Source of the DNA: Nitrospirota bacterium
Lineage (GTDB): Bacteria; Nitrospirota; Nitrospiria; Nitrospirales; Nitrospiraceae
DNA length: 64,000 nucleotides
Reading direction: 5' to 3'
Assembly: GCA_040757595.1 (NCBI GenBank)
Contig: JBFLWP010000012.1
Span: 58,850 to 122,849, forward strand
The notes under the pieces are model-generated. The model did no database searches. It was given only the letters and a program-made list of their open reading frames with translations, and was not told the origin of the DNA. The position numbers and the translations under genes were made by a program. This document shows positions 54,403 to 63,792 of the stretch, piece after piece (the stretch's first letter is position 1; every line of letters begins with the position of its first letter).

Positions 54403-55800
54403 ATGTTCCGTCCCGCACCGGAGCCGACGCTGTTTCAGGTCGTTCCCTTCCGCCTCATCGGCGCGGTGCTGCTCATTCTTGCGCTCGCGGTCTCGGTGCT
54501 GCTCCTGTTCAGCATCGAGCACGAGAAGTTCGTCGTTCACGGCCTGACGGAAGGGAAGACCATCCCCACGGGGCTGTTTCCGGCCCTCTGGCAATCCCGC
54601 CGCGATCTGATCGCGATCGCGGTGTTGCTGTTCCTGGTGAGCGCCATCGGAATCGCCGCGGTCATCACCTTCCTCCATTACGGGAACACGCGTCGGACTC
54701 TGGAGGAAGTCAAAGGCCTGGCTCGCAACATCCTGCAGGGCATCCCGACCGGGATCCTGACGGTGAGCCAGCACGGGCTCATTACGGCGGTGAACCCTGG
54801 GGCGGAAGCCGTCCTCGGCCGGTCCGCAGCCGAGCTGTTGGGTCATACCTACGATTCGATCTTCCCGGAAGGAGATACGATCCGGGTGGTCCTCGACGGG
54901 GCCCTGCACGGCCGCCATCACGTCGAGCACAGGGATCTGGTCTACGAAAGCGCCAATCGGCCGCCGCGCACGATCCGCGTCAGCAGTGCGGAGCTGACAG
55001 GAGACCATGGACAGCCGGCGGGCGTAATCTTGCAGGCACAGGACGTGACCGAATGGCTGGCCCTCGAACGGCGCGTCCAAGTGGCGGAAAAGCTCGCCGC
55101 TCTCCACACCCTTTCCGCCGGCGTGGCCCACGAACTGCGAAACCCGTTGAGCGCGGTGGACCTGAACCTCCAACTCCTGGAGGAAGAGTTGAGCGGTCAC
55201 GGTCCGGCGTCGGCGAAGGTGTCGCGATACATCGAGGTCTTGGAGGCCGAAACCAGACGGCTCACCGGCATCCTGGACAACTTCATGAAGTTTGCGCGTC
55301 CGGCAACGATGACGCTCCACGAAGTCGACGTCAAGCGTTCGATCGCCCACGTCGCATCACTGATGCAATATGAGGCCAACGAACAGGGCATCGAACTCCG
55401 GGTGTTGCTCGCCGACAGACTGGGCCGCGTGCTGGGCGACGAAACCCAGCTCAGCCAAGTCCTGGTCAACGTCCTCGTGAACGCGTTTCACGCCATGCAG
55501 GCCGGGGGAACCTGCACCATCAAGGCGGAGAATCGCAGGGTGGGCGGGAAAGAGTGGGTGGAGATCCTGGTGCAGGACACGGGCGTCGGCATCCGGAAGG
55601 AGGAGCTGGTGCACCTGTTCGAGCCCTTCTACACGACCAAGCCGACGGGGAGCGGTCTCGGGCTCGCGATCGCCTATCGAATCGTCCAGGATCACGGCGG
55701 GATGATCGACGTCGAAAGCCAGCCCGGAAACGGAGCCTCCGTGACCGTTCGCCTTCCGATCAGGCCGGCCGGGCATCAGGCCGAAGTGGCCACGCCATGA
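54403..55800 (+). CDS. Membrane histidine kinase with PAS domain (NtrB/ZraS-like)
   Basis: The 465-residue protein has two transmembrane helices ([20 protein letters not shown] and [20 protein letters not shown]) around a short periplasmic loop of about 45 residues, a PAS domain (about 110-220), the phosphoacceptor [20 protein letters not shown] and an ATPase domain ([30 protein letters not shown]). The ATG follows cgaggag. Its TGA overlaps the start of the next regulator gene (ATGA, 55797-55800), so the two form a two-component pair, of which the regulator is truncated. DNA in 54205-54402 shows no gene. Confidence 0.92.
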   Translation: MFRPAPEPTLFQVVPFRLIGAVLLILALAVSVLLLFSIEHEKFVVHGLTEGKTIPTGLFPALWQSRRDLIAIAVLLFLVSAIGIAAVITFLHYGNTRRTLEEVKGLARNILQGIPTGILTVSQHGLITAVNPGAEAVLGRSAAELLGHTYDSIFPEGDTIRVVLDGALHGRHHVEHRDLVYESANRPPRTIRVSSAELTGDHGQPAGVILQAQDVTEWLALERRVQVAEKLAALHTLSAGVAHELRNPLSAVDLNLQLLEEELSGHGPASAKVSRYIEVLEAETRRLTGILDNFMKFARPATMTLHEVDVKRSIAHVASLMQYEANEQGIELRVLLADRLGRVLGDETQLSQVLVNVLVNAFHAMQAGGTCTIKAENRRVGGKEWVEILVQDTGVGIRKEELVHLFEPFYTTKPTGSGLGLAIAYRIVQDHGGMIDVESQPGNGASVTVRLPIRPAGHQAEVATP

Positions 55801-56383
55801 TCCCCCCTGCGGACATCGTGGTCGTCGAGGACGAAGTGAACATCCGCACGGCGCTCGTGACCATGCTGGAGAAGATGGGCCATCGCGCCAGCGCGGCCGG
55901 AACCGGAGAGGAAGCGCTCCGCATGCTCGAAGAGGCCCGGACCGACGTTGATCTGGTGATCACGGACCTCAAGATGCCCGGCATGAGCGGCCTGGACCTC
56001 CTCCGATGGGTCAAGGAATCCTGGCCCGACTCCGAAGTGATCGTCACGACCGCCTACGGTTCCGTCGAAACCGCGGTCGAGGCCATGCGTCTGGGCGCCT
56101 ACGACTATTTGACCAAGCCCGTGGACCGCGAGCGGTTTCCGGTGGTGGAGAAGGCGCTGGAGCGGCGCGGGCTCGCGGCGGAGAACCGGCAACTCCGGGC
56201 GCGCCTGGAGACGCGGGCGCGCTTCGAGACGATGATCGGCGAGAGCGAGCCGATGCGGCGGATCTACGACCTGATCGAGATGGTCGCCGGCAGCGACGCG
56301 ACCGTGCTCCTGGCGGGCGAAAGCGGAACCGGCAAGGAGCTGGTCGCCCGCGCAATCCATCAGAAGAGCGGCCGGTCGGGCCG
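55797..56383 (+). pseudogene. Truncated NtrC-type sigma-54 response regulator (5' part)
   Basis: The first about 195 codons read a receiver ([17 protein letters not shown], acceptor Asp in [13 protein letters not shown], Lys in YLTKPVD) and the beginning of an AAA+ domain up to Walker [21 protein letters not shown]. At about 56372-56383 the similarity stops and the sequence continues as a hydrogenase-like gene in another frame. The GAFTGA loop, Walker B and helix-turn-helix are absent. As it stands it could act only as a receiver. It is either a deletion product or an assembly artefact. Confidence 0.85.
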
Positions 56384-57439
56384 ATCCACGCCGGGATCAT
56401 CGAGCCGGGGCACTTCCGGTTCTCGGTCGCCGGCGAGCCGATCATGCAGCTCGAGATCCACCATTTCTGGAAGCATCGGGGCGTGGAGAAGCTATTCGAG
56501 CGGCAGACCCTCTCGGGGGCGGTCCCGCTCGCCGAGCGGGTCTCCGGCGACACCAGCGTCGGCCACAGCCTGGCCTACTGCCAGGCCGTCGAGGCGCTGC
56601 TGGGACTGGAGGTGCCCAGGCGCGCGCGGTACCTCCGGAGCCTCTTCCTCGAACTGGAGCGTCTCTCCAATCATCTGGGCGACATCGGCGCCATCTGCAA
56701 CGACACGGCCTACAGCCTGGCCCACGCCCATTGCAGCCGGATGAAAGAGCAGATCATGCAGCTCGGCGACCGGCTCGCCGGCTCCCGTTTTCTCCGGTGG
56801 ACCAACCGGGTGGGCGGCGCCGCGCTCGATCTCTCGGCAGATCAATTAGCCGAGGTGACCGGAGAACTCGACGCGATCGAGCGCGACTTCTCCGAGCTGG
56901 AATCCATCATCTTTGCCAACGCGTCCCTCACGGACCGATTGGAGACGACGGGGGTCCTCAAGGAACGGACCGCCTGGGACCACGCGGTCATGGGCGTGGT
57001 CGGACGGGCCTCCGGCATCAACCGGGACCTCCGCCGGGACCGGCCGTTCGCGGCCTACGACGAGCTGCCGGTGAACGTCGCGCTGTATCGGTACGGGGAC
57101 GTGCGGGCCAGGCTGAGGGTCCGCATGGACGAGGTCCACGAGTCCATGAGATTGATCAGAGAAATCCGCGCGCGCATCCCGCAAGGTCCGGTTGCGGCTG
57201 AGCCGACCCGCACGCCCGCACCCGGTTCCTGGGCCCTGTCGGCGGTCGAGGGCTGGCGCGGCGAAATCCTGTACATGGTCATGGCCGGAGAGGACGGACG
57301 GATCCATCGTTGCAAGGTGCGCGATCCCTCGTTCGTCAACTGGCCGGCGATCCAGTGGGCGGTGATCGGGAACATCGTCCCGGACTTCCCGCTGATCAAC
57401 AAGAGCTTCAACCTCTCGTATGCGGGGAACGACTTATGA
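56372..57439 (+). pseudogene. Hydrogenase-4-like large subunit (HyfG/NuoD family), 5' part missing
   Basis: The frame opens at the junction with [20 protein letters not shown], a conserved internal motif of group 4 hydrogenase and complex I large subunits, and goes on through [40 protein letters not shown] and FLRWTNRVGGAAL. The N-terminal part (which would include the first metal-ligand motif) is missing. The C-terminus ends FPLINKSFNLSYAGNDL instead of the DPCxxC ligand motif of true NiFe hydrogenases. An internal ATG at 56444 could start a shorter protein. The next gene is the matching small subunit. Confidence 0.85.
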
Positions 57440-57441
57440 TC

Positions 57442-57523
57442 GGGCGCGGGGCGCGAGGCACGTGGCTCGGGGTACGGACATGAAGGCAGTTCCCCGAGCA
57501 TCGAGCCCACTAGCCTCGTGCCT
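57442..57523. repeat. Dyad repeat, word family gcgaggcacg/cctcgtgcc
   Basis: Left arm 57442-57474 (gggcgcggggcgcgaggcac and onward) and right arm 57490-57523 (ttccccgagcatcgagccca and onward) pair over most of their length around a 15-base loop. It separates the large- and small-subunit genes and ends about 10 bases before the small-subunit ribosome site. Confidence 0.7.
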
Positions 57524-57541
57524 ACCGACGAAAGGAGGGCC

Positions 57542-58057
57542 ATGTTTCGCATCCTGAAGAAAAGCCTGAAAACCGGCGTCGTGACCGGCCGGCATCCTCG
57601 TGCCGACCGGACCGGCGGGCCGACCCCGTCGGAAACCAAGGAGAAGGCCAAGCCCTTCCGGCGCTCCCTGGCGATCCGCGAGGTGGACACCGGCTCCTGC
57701 AACGCCTGCGAAATCGAGATGAACGCGCTGATGAACCCCGTGTATGACGCGGAGCGCTTCGGCGTGCATGTCGCCGCCTCTCCCCGCCACGCCGACGCCT
57801 TGGTCGTCACCGGCCCCGTCACGGTGAACATGGAAAAACCCTTGAAAGACGTTTACAAACAGACCCCGGATCCGAAGATCGTGATCGCCCTCGGGGACTG
57901 TGCCATCCATTGCGGAGTCTTCAAGGGCAGCTATGCAGTGACCGGTCCGGTCGAGCGTCACGTTCCGGTGGACCTCCGCATCCCCGGCTGCCCGCCCAGG
58001 CCGGCAGAGATTCTGGCGGCGCTCGAAGCGTTGCAAGATCGCTCAGCCAGCGAATAA
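57542..58057 (+). CDS. Hydrogenase-4-like / complex I NuoB-like small subunit
   Basis: The 171-residue product carries one [4Fe-4S] ligand set: TGSCNACEIEMNAL, IALGDCAIHCGVF and IPGCPPRPAEIL. The intermediate ADALVVTGPVTVNM is the usual helix. Such subunits (HyfI/HycG/NuoB) carry electrons from the peripheral arm to the large subunit at the membrane. The ATG at 57542 follows aaaggaggg. It is intact, unlike its partner gene upstream. Other subunits of the complex are not in the window. Confidence 0.9.
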   Translation: MFRILKKSLKTGVVTGRHPRADRTGGPTPSETKEKAKPFRRSLAIREVDTGSCNACEIEMNALMNPVYDAERFGVHVAASPRHADALVVTGPVTVNMEKPLKDVYKQTPDPKIVIALGDCAIHCGVFKGSYAVTGPVERHVPVDLRIPGCPPRPAEILAALEALQDRSASE

Positions 58058-58100
58058 TCGTTGCGGCTGTCCCTTTCTGCATCAATGCCCACCCCAATCC

Positions 58101-58171
58101 GTCCAAATGATTGGACAGCCCATCCTATTGATTTTGCGCTGAGTGCCCAACCCGTTTGCTGGACCCGTCCA
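58101..58171. promoter_or_regulatory. Candidate enhancer sites upstream of the oxidase promoter
   Basis: GTCCAA-ATGA-TTGGAC (58101-58116) is a perfect 6-bp dyad; TGGAC-CC-GTCCA (58160-58171) is a second dyad with the same core (GTCCA/TGGAC). They lie about 165-180 and 110-120 bp before the -24 box at 58280. Two like sites at this distance are what a sigma-54 activator would need. Confidence 0.5.
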
Positions 58172-58279
58172 AGGCGGTGGAAAAACCCTTCGTGGGCGGG
58201 GACAGATCAAGGTTGGCGCTGTCGTTGTAACTCACTGATCTATCTGCGCTATTTGTCATTCACCTCTTCCGATCCCTTC

Positions 58280-58295
58280 TGGCATATCCATTGCG
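58280..58295 (+). promoter_or_regulatory. Sigma-54 promoter upstream of the multicopper oxidase
   Basis: TGGCATATCCATTGCG matches the consensus except one base of TGGCAC, with GG-N10-GC spacing and a perfect TTGC. It would give a leader of about 235 bases before the ATG at 58541. Confidence 0.6.
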
Positions 58296-58407
58296 CAATA
58301 TCCCCGCCGCTGGTGAAGGGCAGGGGAGCTAGGACCGGCCTCCGAATGACCCTGAACCGTGCAAACGGCGATTTCCCTTCACCAGCACTTTATTAATTAA
58401 GGGCGAC

Positions 58408-58472
58408 GAGTCGCGGACGACTCAGAGTGAGTAGCCAAATGGCCGGCAACGAGAAGCGACTCACCGCGAGTT
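58408..58472. promoter_or_regulatory. GAGTC/GACTC dyads in the oxidase leader
   Basis: GAGTC-GCGGAC-GACTC at 58408-58423 and GACTC-ACCGC-GAGTT at 58458-58472 form two short stems within the leader. The first has the same half-sites as the dyad at 22767-22780. They may be protein sites or RNA hairpins. The rest of 58058-58540 has no gene. Confidence 0.35.
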
Positions 58473-58540
58473 GTCCGGGTTTTTCAGGTTTCAAGCTACG
58501 CGCGATGAGCCGTTAGCTTGGGATGAAAGGAGGCCGTGTT

Positions 58541-61500
58541 ATGTCATGGTTCCATTCACAACGCAGTCGGCGCGCCACGAACGTGGCAACCGGGCTGCAA
58601 GCGGCGGTGCTGGCGAGCAGCCTGATCGCCTCGCCAACGGCGTTCGCCGCAGAGGGGGGAGCGCAGTCCCATCAGGGCCATGCCTCCCCCGTATCCATGC
58701 CTGGCTGGACCCAGTCCTTGAAGGGCCAGACCATCGTGGAAGAGTCCATCGAGGGGCGCGCCGGGCGCTCTGAGAAAGTTGAGCTGCAGCACCATCGGCT
58801 CATGCGCCGGCTCGAAGAGCAGGCGCAGAAGGACGCGCAAGCCCAGGTGACCTCCGGGGCCTTCAACGGCATGTCCATGATGCACCAGTACATGGGCCAG
58901 GACGGCTCCAGCTTCCTGCTGGCCTCGGACAGCAAGGCCGAGCCGGTCGCGATGACGGGCGGCAAGTGTCCGGCGGGGGTGCCGACCAAGCAGTATGACG
59001 TCTCGATGATCAGCGTCGAGATCACCTTGAACCGGTGGCTGGACTACTATCCCGGCTACATGTACGCCCTGACCGAGGACATCGGCAAGATCAGGGCCGA
59101 GGAGGCGAAGAACAAGGCGGCGCGTGAGAAGGAAGGCTTCGATCCCGGCGCCGTCAACACCGGCCTCCAGGGCGACGCGATCCAGCCGCTGGTCCTCCGC
59201 GCCAACCAGGGTGACTGCGTCAAGCTCACCCTGCGCAACCAGATGAGCGAGGAGACCGGCAGCCTGCACGTCTCGGGCGCCAGCATGGTGGTCAGCGCCA
59301 CGGGCAAGGCCGCGACGACCACGAACCCGGATTCGGTCGTGGAGCCGGGCAAGGCGGTGGAGCTGGAATGGTACATCAACCCGGGCACGCAGGAAGGAGT
59401 CCGGCAGTTCCACTCCTACAGCAACGACCGCGAGCTGACCGTGATGGGCCTGTTCGGCGCGTTCGTCGTGGAGCCGAAAGGATCCAAGTACCTGGATCCG
59501 CTGGGCACCGGCGCCGCGCCTGAGACCAAGAGCGGCTGGCAGGTGATGATTGACAACGGGTCCGGACCGGACTTCCGCGAGCACGTGATCTTCTATCACG
59601 AGGTCGGGGACGAAGCGTTTCGGCCGTTGAACAAGAAGGGTGACTTCCTGCCGCAGCGCGACCCGCTCACCGACGCCTACCGTCCGGGCGGCCGCGCATT
59701 GAACTACCGGAGCGAGCCGTTCGGCATCGACGAGATGCATCTGCAGCACGAGTACTTCGGCTTCGAGGATGAGTCGCTGGCCTACAGCGCCTACACGTTC
59801 GGCGATGCGCCGACGACGATTCCTCGCGGTTACCTGGGCGATCCGACCAAGTGGCGGATCGTGCACGGGGGCTCGGAAGTGTTCCATTCCCACCATCCCC
59901 ATAGCGGATCCATCCGCTGGATTCGCAGCCCGCGGGCTGAGCCGCAGGACTTCTGGGCGGCAGGCGCAGATGGACCGATCAAGTATCCGGTCGTCCGGAC
60001 TAAGTCGGACCGGGTGGACGTGGAAGTGATCGGACCGTCGGAAGCACTGGACCTCGAGGCCGAGGGCGGAGCGGGACAGTCCCAGCACCTGGCGGGCGAG
60101 TTCCTCTTCCACTGCCACGTGGCGCACCACTATGTGGCCGGCATGTGGGGCTATGGCCGCGTGTACAACACGCTCCAGGTCGGCCAGGGTCACACCGACA
60201 CGATGCCGGACTTGCGGGAACTGCCGGACCGGCAGGGCCGGATCAAGATGGGCGTGACCTCCGACAAGCTGATCGGCACGACCGTGGATTGGTTCGGCAA
60301 GCAGTTCAAGATCGTGAACAAGAGCCAGAAAACCAACTGGAAGGCCAACCCGGCCATCGTGAACATCAAGGACTGGGTCGAGATGTTCCTGCCGGCGCAG
60401 GGCAAGCCTGGCCACACGGATGACGAACGGGGCCAGATTATGTCCTACGACGCGACCGTGTGGGACTGGAAGTGGGACGGCGACGTGGCCAAGGGCGAGC
60501 GGGAGAGCACGGCCAAGAACCCGAAGTATCCCGCCGCGGACAAGTGGTCCGACAGCACCCGTCCGGCGATTCTCTTTGATCCACTGACGGGCAAGATGGC
60601 CTGGCCGCTCTTCAAGCCCCACTTCGGCAAGCGCGTGCCGTTCTCGGCGAACCACAGCGGCGCGCCGTGGCTTGAGCCGATCCATCAGGATGAGAACGGC
60701 GAGCGGACCAGCGAGCCGGCCAAGCCGGGTGAGAACGGCCGCTGGAGCCTGTGCCCGGAGAATGCCGGCCAGAAGTTCTACAACATCAAATTCATCCGGC
60801 TTCCCATCACCCTCTCCAAGAAGCAGGGGAAGGAGCCGGCGATCGTGGACAAGGACGGCCTGATCTACGTACTGGCCGAGGAAGAGAAGCAGGTCAGAGC
60901 CAACGATGACCTGAAATACCCGCTCGTGATCCGCGCGAACGTGTATGACTGCGTGGATTCGATCCTCACCAGCGAATGGGACGACGACGACTTCACGAAC
61001 TTCCAGTCGTCGAAGATCAACATCCATCCCCACTTCTTCCAGTTCGACACGGGGAACTCGGATGGCGTGATCTCGGGCTTCGAGTACGAGATGTCGGTCC
61101 GGCCGTACACCATGCACGAGAAGAAGACCAAGCATGGGTTGCCGGTGCCGATGAACTCCAAGCTGGTGGAACCCGCGAAAGCCGGAGCGAAGTCCATCAA
61201 GATCAAGATGGCGACCGGCGCGACCAAGTACCACGTGAACACGGAGTTGCAGGTCGGCGCGGATTGTGTGGAGCCGAGCAAGGACACGTCCACGTCGCTG
61301 AAACGGGACGCGAGTTGCGCGGAAGTCGCACGGATCAAGGAGATCAAGGGCGACGAGATCACGTTCTTCAAGCCCTTGAAGCACAACCACCCGGCGGGCG
61401 ATATCGTCACGCCGGAGTTCGTGCGGTACCGGTGGTGGGTGGACGTGGACATGGGCACCGTGTTCTGGCACGACCACGCGTTCGGCGCGACGACCTGGCC

Positions 61501-63481
61501 GCACGGCGGGTTCGGCGTGACGATCGTGGAGCCCTACGGGTCCACCTATCACGATCCGAAGAACGGCAAGCTGGTGTGGAGCGGTCCGATCGCGGACATC
61601 CACAGCACCGAACCGATCGGCTACGGGGTCAGCGGCAGCTTCCGCGAGCTGATGGTCTCCATCCACGACACGGTGCCGCACACCGTGAACGTGATCCAGG
61701 CGGGGAATCCGCCCGGACAGCCGGTGGAAGTGGCGCTGGAGGCCGGGAAGACCGTGTCCTTCCAGATGCCGGAAAAGATCCTGAACACACCCAACCCGTT
61801 CATCAACGGCGGGACGCACACGACGGGGAGCGGCTTGAACTTCCGCGCCGAGCCCTTCGCGCAGCGGCTCGCGAACAATTCTGACGCCTCGGTGCTCTTC
61901 AGCAGCGCCGTCCATGGAGACCCGGATACACCGTTGTTACGGGCGTACGTGGGCGACACGATGGTGTTCCGGCTGCTGCACCAGTTGATGAACGAATCGC
62001 ACGTCTGGACCATCTCGGGCCATACGTTCCTGACCGAGCGGTACGCCGGGGACGCCAATCGGAAGTACTCGATCCACGTCGGGATCGCCGAGCGGTACGA
62101 CCTGGTGACCAAGGCGGGCGGCTTCCAGGGCATGCCGGGCGACTACATCCACTTCAACGGCCGCAGCTCGCACTTCGCCGAGGGTGGATGGGGCATCGTC
62201 CGGGTGCTCGACAAGGAAGTGCCCGATTTGCAGAAACTGCCATCCGGGACCAGGCCGGCCGAGATTCCGGCTGCGCCGTCCTCGGTCTGTCCGGCCGACG
62301 CTCCGGTGAAGACCTTCAACGTGGTGGCGATGGACCGCCCACTGAAGCTGAACCCGAAGGCGCCGGACGCGATCGAGGTGGACTTCGAGCGGAAGATTGA
62401 GATGACGGTGCCCGAGGGCAAGATCTTCGCCCTCGAGGAGGAGGTCACGAAGGTGGCGGGCAGCGTGATGCCGAGTCCGCTGACGCTGCGCGTGAACCTC
62501 GGGGACTGCATCAAGGTCAACCTGAAGAACAAGATGGCCAAGAGCAAGGCGTCGTTCTTCGCGCCGGGCCTGGCCTTCAACCCGAAGGACTCGCTGGGTC
62601 TGAACGTCGGCCACAACGGCGGCGATCAGACCGTGGCACCGGGCGGCAGCCGGACCTACACCTTCTACGCGCACCCGGCGAACAAGGAGACGACGTCGCT
62701 GGTGTGGGACGGCGGCAATATCGTGACCAATCCGCGCAACGGGCTGTATGGGGCGGTGATCGTCGGGCCTCGGGGCTCCCAGTATCGGGACCCGGCAACC
62801 GGCGAGGACCTGTCCCAAAAGAACGCCTGGCGCGCGGACGTGATCGTGGATCGGAGCCTGCCGGAGAACGCCGGCAAGGCCAACTACCGGGATGTGGCCC
62901 TCTTCTTCCAGGACGAGGACAACATCATCGGGACGGCGTTCATGCCCTACGTCCAGAACGTGGCGGGCTTGACCTCGGTGAACTACCGGGCCGAACCGTA
63001 CAAGTTCCGGGAGGAGCAGGGCTGCGCGCTGGGCAAGGTCTTCCAGCCTTGCAAGGTTGACGCGCCGGAGGATCCCGTGACGCCGCTGATCGAGGCGCAC
63101 GCGGGCGACCCGGTCCGGATCCACGTGATCGGCGCCAACAACGAGCAGAACGGCATGTTCTCGGTGGAAGGCCACGAGTGGCCGATCGAGCCCTACATGC
63201 CGGGCGCCGACATGATCAGCGTGGTGGAGTACTCCGGGTCCGAGACCCTGGATGTCTTCCTGCGCGGCGGCGCGGGCGGTCCGTACAAGCTGGCGGGCGA
63301 CTACGTCTGGTCCAACCAGCGGCTGCCCTATACGCAGTCCGGGCAGTGGGGCTACTTCCGGGTGCTGCCGGCCGGCGATCAGCGGATTCTCCCGCTGACG
63401 AGCAATTCGGTCGGAGCCAAGCAGGCGGAGGCGCCGAGCCAGCCCGAAGGGGCCAAGGCGATCCCGACTGCATTGAAGTAA
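58541..63481 (+). CDS. Giant multicopper oxidase (1646 residues), shuffled copper motifs
   Basis: A signal peptide ending TAFA|AEGG marks it as exported; the ATG at 58541 follows gaaaggagg. At least three cupredoxin-rich units follow. Copper motifs are complete once but out of the usual order: HSHHPH (449-454, HxxHxH) and HCHVAHHYVAGM (524-535, the type 1 plus trinuclear motif) come first, HPH (829-831) and HDH (977-979) later. The last third keeps the fold but has no full motif. Large multicopper oxidases with moved motifs include Mn(II) oxidases of the MnxG type; metal oxidation here is an inference. A strong terminator follows. Confidence 0.9.
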   Translation: MSWFHSQRSRRATNVATGLQAAVLASSLIASPTAFAAEGGAQSHQGHASPVSMPGWTQSLKGQTIVEESIEGRAGRSEKVELQHHRLMRRLEEQAQKDAQAQVTSGAFNGMSMMHQYMGQDGSSFLLASDSKAEPVAMTGGKCPAGVPTKQYDVSMISVEITLNRWLDYYPGYMYALTEDIGKIRAEEAKNKAAREKEGFDPGAVNTGLQGDAIQPLVLRANQGDCVKLTLRNQMSEETGSLHVSGASMVVSATGKAATTTNPDSVVEPGKAVELEWYINPGTQEGVRQFHSYSNDRELTVMGLFGAFVVEPKGSKYLDPLGTGAAPETKSGWQVMIDNGSGPDFREHVIFYHEVGDEAFRPLNKKGDFLPQRDPLTDAYRPGGRALNYRSEPFGIDEMHLQHEYFGFEDESLAYSAYTFGDAPTTIPRGYLGDPTKWRIVHGGSEVFHSHHPHSGSIRWIRSPRAEPQDFWAAGADGPIKYPVVRTKSDRVDVEVIGPSEALDLEAEGGAGQSQHLAGEFLFHCHVAHHYVAGMWGYGRVYNTLQVGQGHTDTMPDLRELPDRQGRIKMGVTSDKLIGTTVDWFGKQFKIVNKSQKTNWKANPAIVNIKDWVEMFLPAQGKPGHTDDERGQIMSYDATVWDWKWDGDVAKGERESTAKNPKYPAADKWSDSTRPAILFDPLTGKMAWPLFKPHFGKRVPFSANHSGAPWLEPIHQDENGERTSEPAKPGENGRWSLCPENAGQKFYNIKFIRLPITLSKKQGKEPAIVDKDGLIYVLAEEEKQVRANDDLKYPLVIRANVYDCVDSILTSEWDDDDFTNFQSSKINIHPHFFQFDTGNSDGVISGFEYEMSVRPYTMHEKKTKHGLPVPMNSKLVEPAKAGAKSIKIKMATGATKYHVNTELQVGADCVEPSKDTSTSLKRDASCAEVARIKEIKGDEITFFKPLKHNHPAGDIVTPEFVRYRWWVDVDMGTVFWHDHAFGATTWPHGGFGVTIVEPYGSTYHDPKNGKLVWSGPIADIHSTEPIGYGVSGSFRELMVSIHDTVPHTVNVIQAGNPPGQPVEVALEAGKTVSFQMPEKILNTPNPFINGGTHTTGSGLNFRAEPFAQRLANNSDASVLFSSAVHGDPDTPLLRAYVGDTMVFRLLHQLMNESHVWTISGHTFLTERYAGDANRKYSIHVGIAERYDLVTKAGGFQGMPGDYIHFNGRSSHFAEGGWGIVRVLDKEVPDLQKLPSGTRPAEIPAAPSSVCPADAPVKTFNVVAMDRPLKLNPKAPDAIEVDFERKIEMTVPEGKIFALEEEVTKVAGSVMPSPLTLRVNLGDCIKVNLKNKMAKSKASFFAPGLAFNPKDSLGLNVGHNGGDQTVAPGGSRTYTFYAHPANKETTSLVWDGGNIVTNPRNGLYGAVIVGPRGSQYRDPATGEDLSQKNAWRADVIVDRSLPENAGKANYRDVALFFQDEDNIIGTAFMPYVQNVAGLTSVNYRAEPYKFREEQGCALGKVFQPCKVDAPEDPVTPLIEAHAGDPVRIHVIGANNEQNGMFSVEGHEWPIEPYMPGADMISVVEYSGSETLDVFLRGGAGGPYKLAGDYVWSNQRLPYTQSGQWGYFRVLPAGDQRILPLTSNSVGAKQAEAPSQPEGAKAIPTALK

Positions 63482-63509
63482 CCGTAGCTCCGACAGCATC
63501 ACAACCGGG

Positions 63510-63550
63510 CGGGGGAGCTGCAGAACATCGCGGCTCCCCCGTTTCGTCTT
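63510..63550 (+). terminator. Rho-independent terminator of the multicopper oxidase gene
   Basis: A perfect 9-bp stem CGGGGGAGC (63510-63518) with GCTCCCCCG (63533-63541), a 14-base loop, and TTTCGTCTT directly after. It begins 28 bases after the oxidase stop codon. Confidence 0.8.
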
Positions 63551-63561
63551 GGCAAGGTGCT

Positions 63562-63629
63562 ATTCAGATATCAGCCGTCAGCTTTCAGCTACCCGACCCA
63601 AGCTGATAGCTGACAGCCGATGGCTGAAT
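63562..63629. repeat. Dyad repeat, word family tcagctttcagct/agctgatagctga
   Basis: Left arm 63562-63590 and right arm 63601-63629 pair in about 23 of 29 positions around a 10-base loop. Words such as tcagctttcag also occur at 30171-30195. Confidence 0.75.
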
Positions 63630-63694
63630 GCTCACCCAAACTGATATATTGACGCCGGAGGCAACGCAACTATCCGCCTGCATCGGATCACCAT

Positions 63695-63748
63695 CCGTTG
63701 GGTACCCGTTGCACTCCCCGGGAGCAACGGGTACCCCGAAGGCCAACG
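63695..63748. repeat. Dyad repeat, word family ccgttgggtaccc/gggtaccccaacgg
   Basis: Left arm 63695-63712 (ccgttgggtacccgttgc) pairs with 63724-63748 (gcaacgggtaccccgaaggc and onward); the inner stem is perfect over about 12 bases with ctccccgggag at the loop. It lies about 45 bases before the ATG at 63793. Confidence 0.7.
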
Positions 63749-63792
63749 GGGGTACCCGGGCGGATCAACCAAAAACCAGTGAGGAGGCCGGA

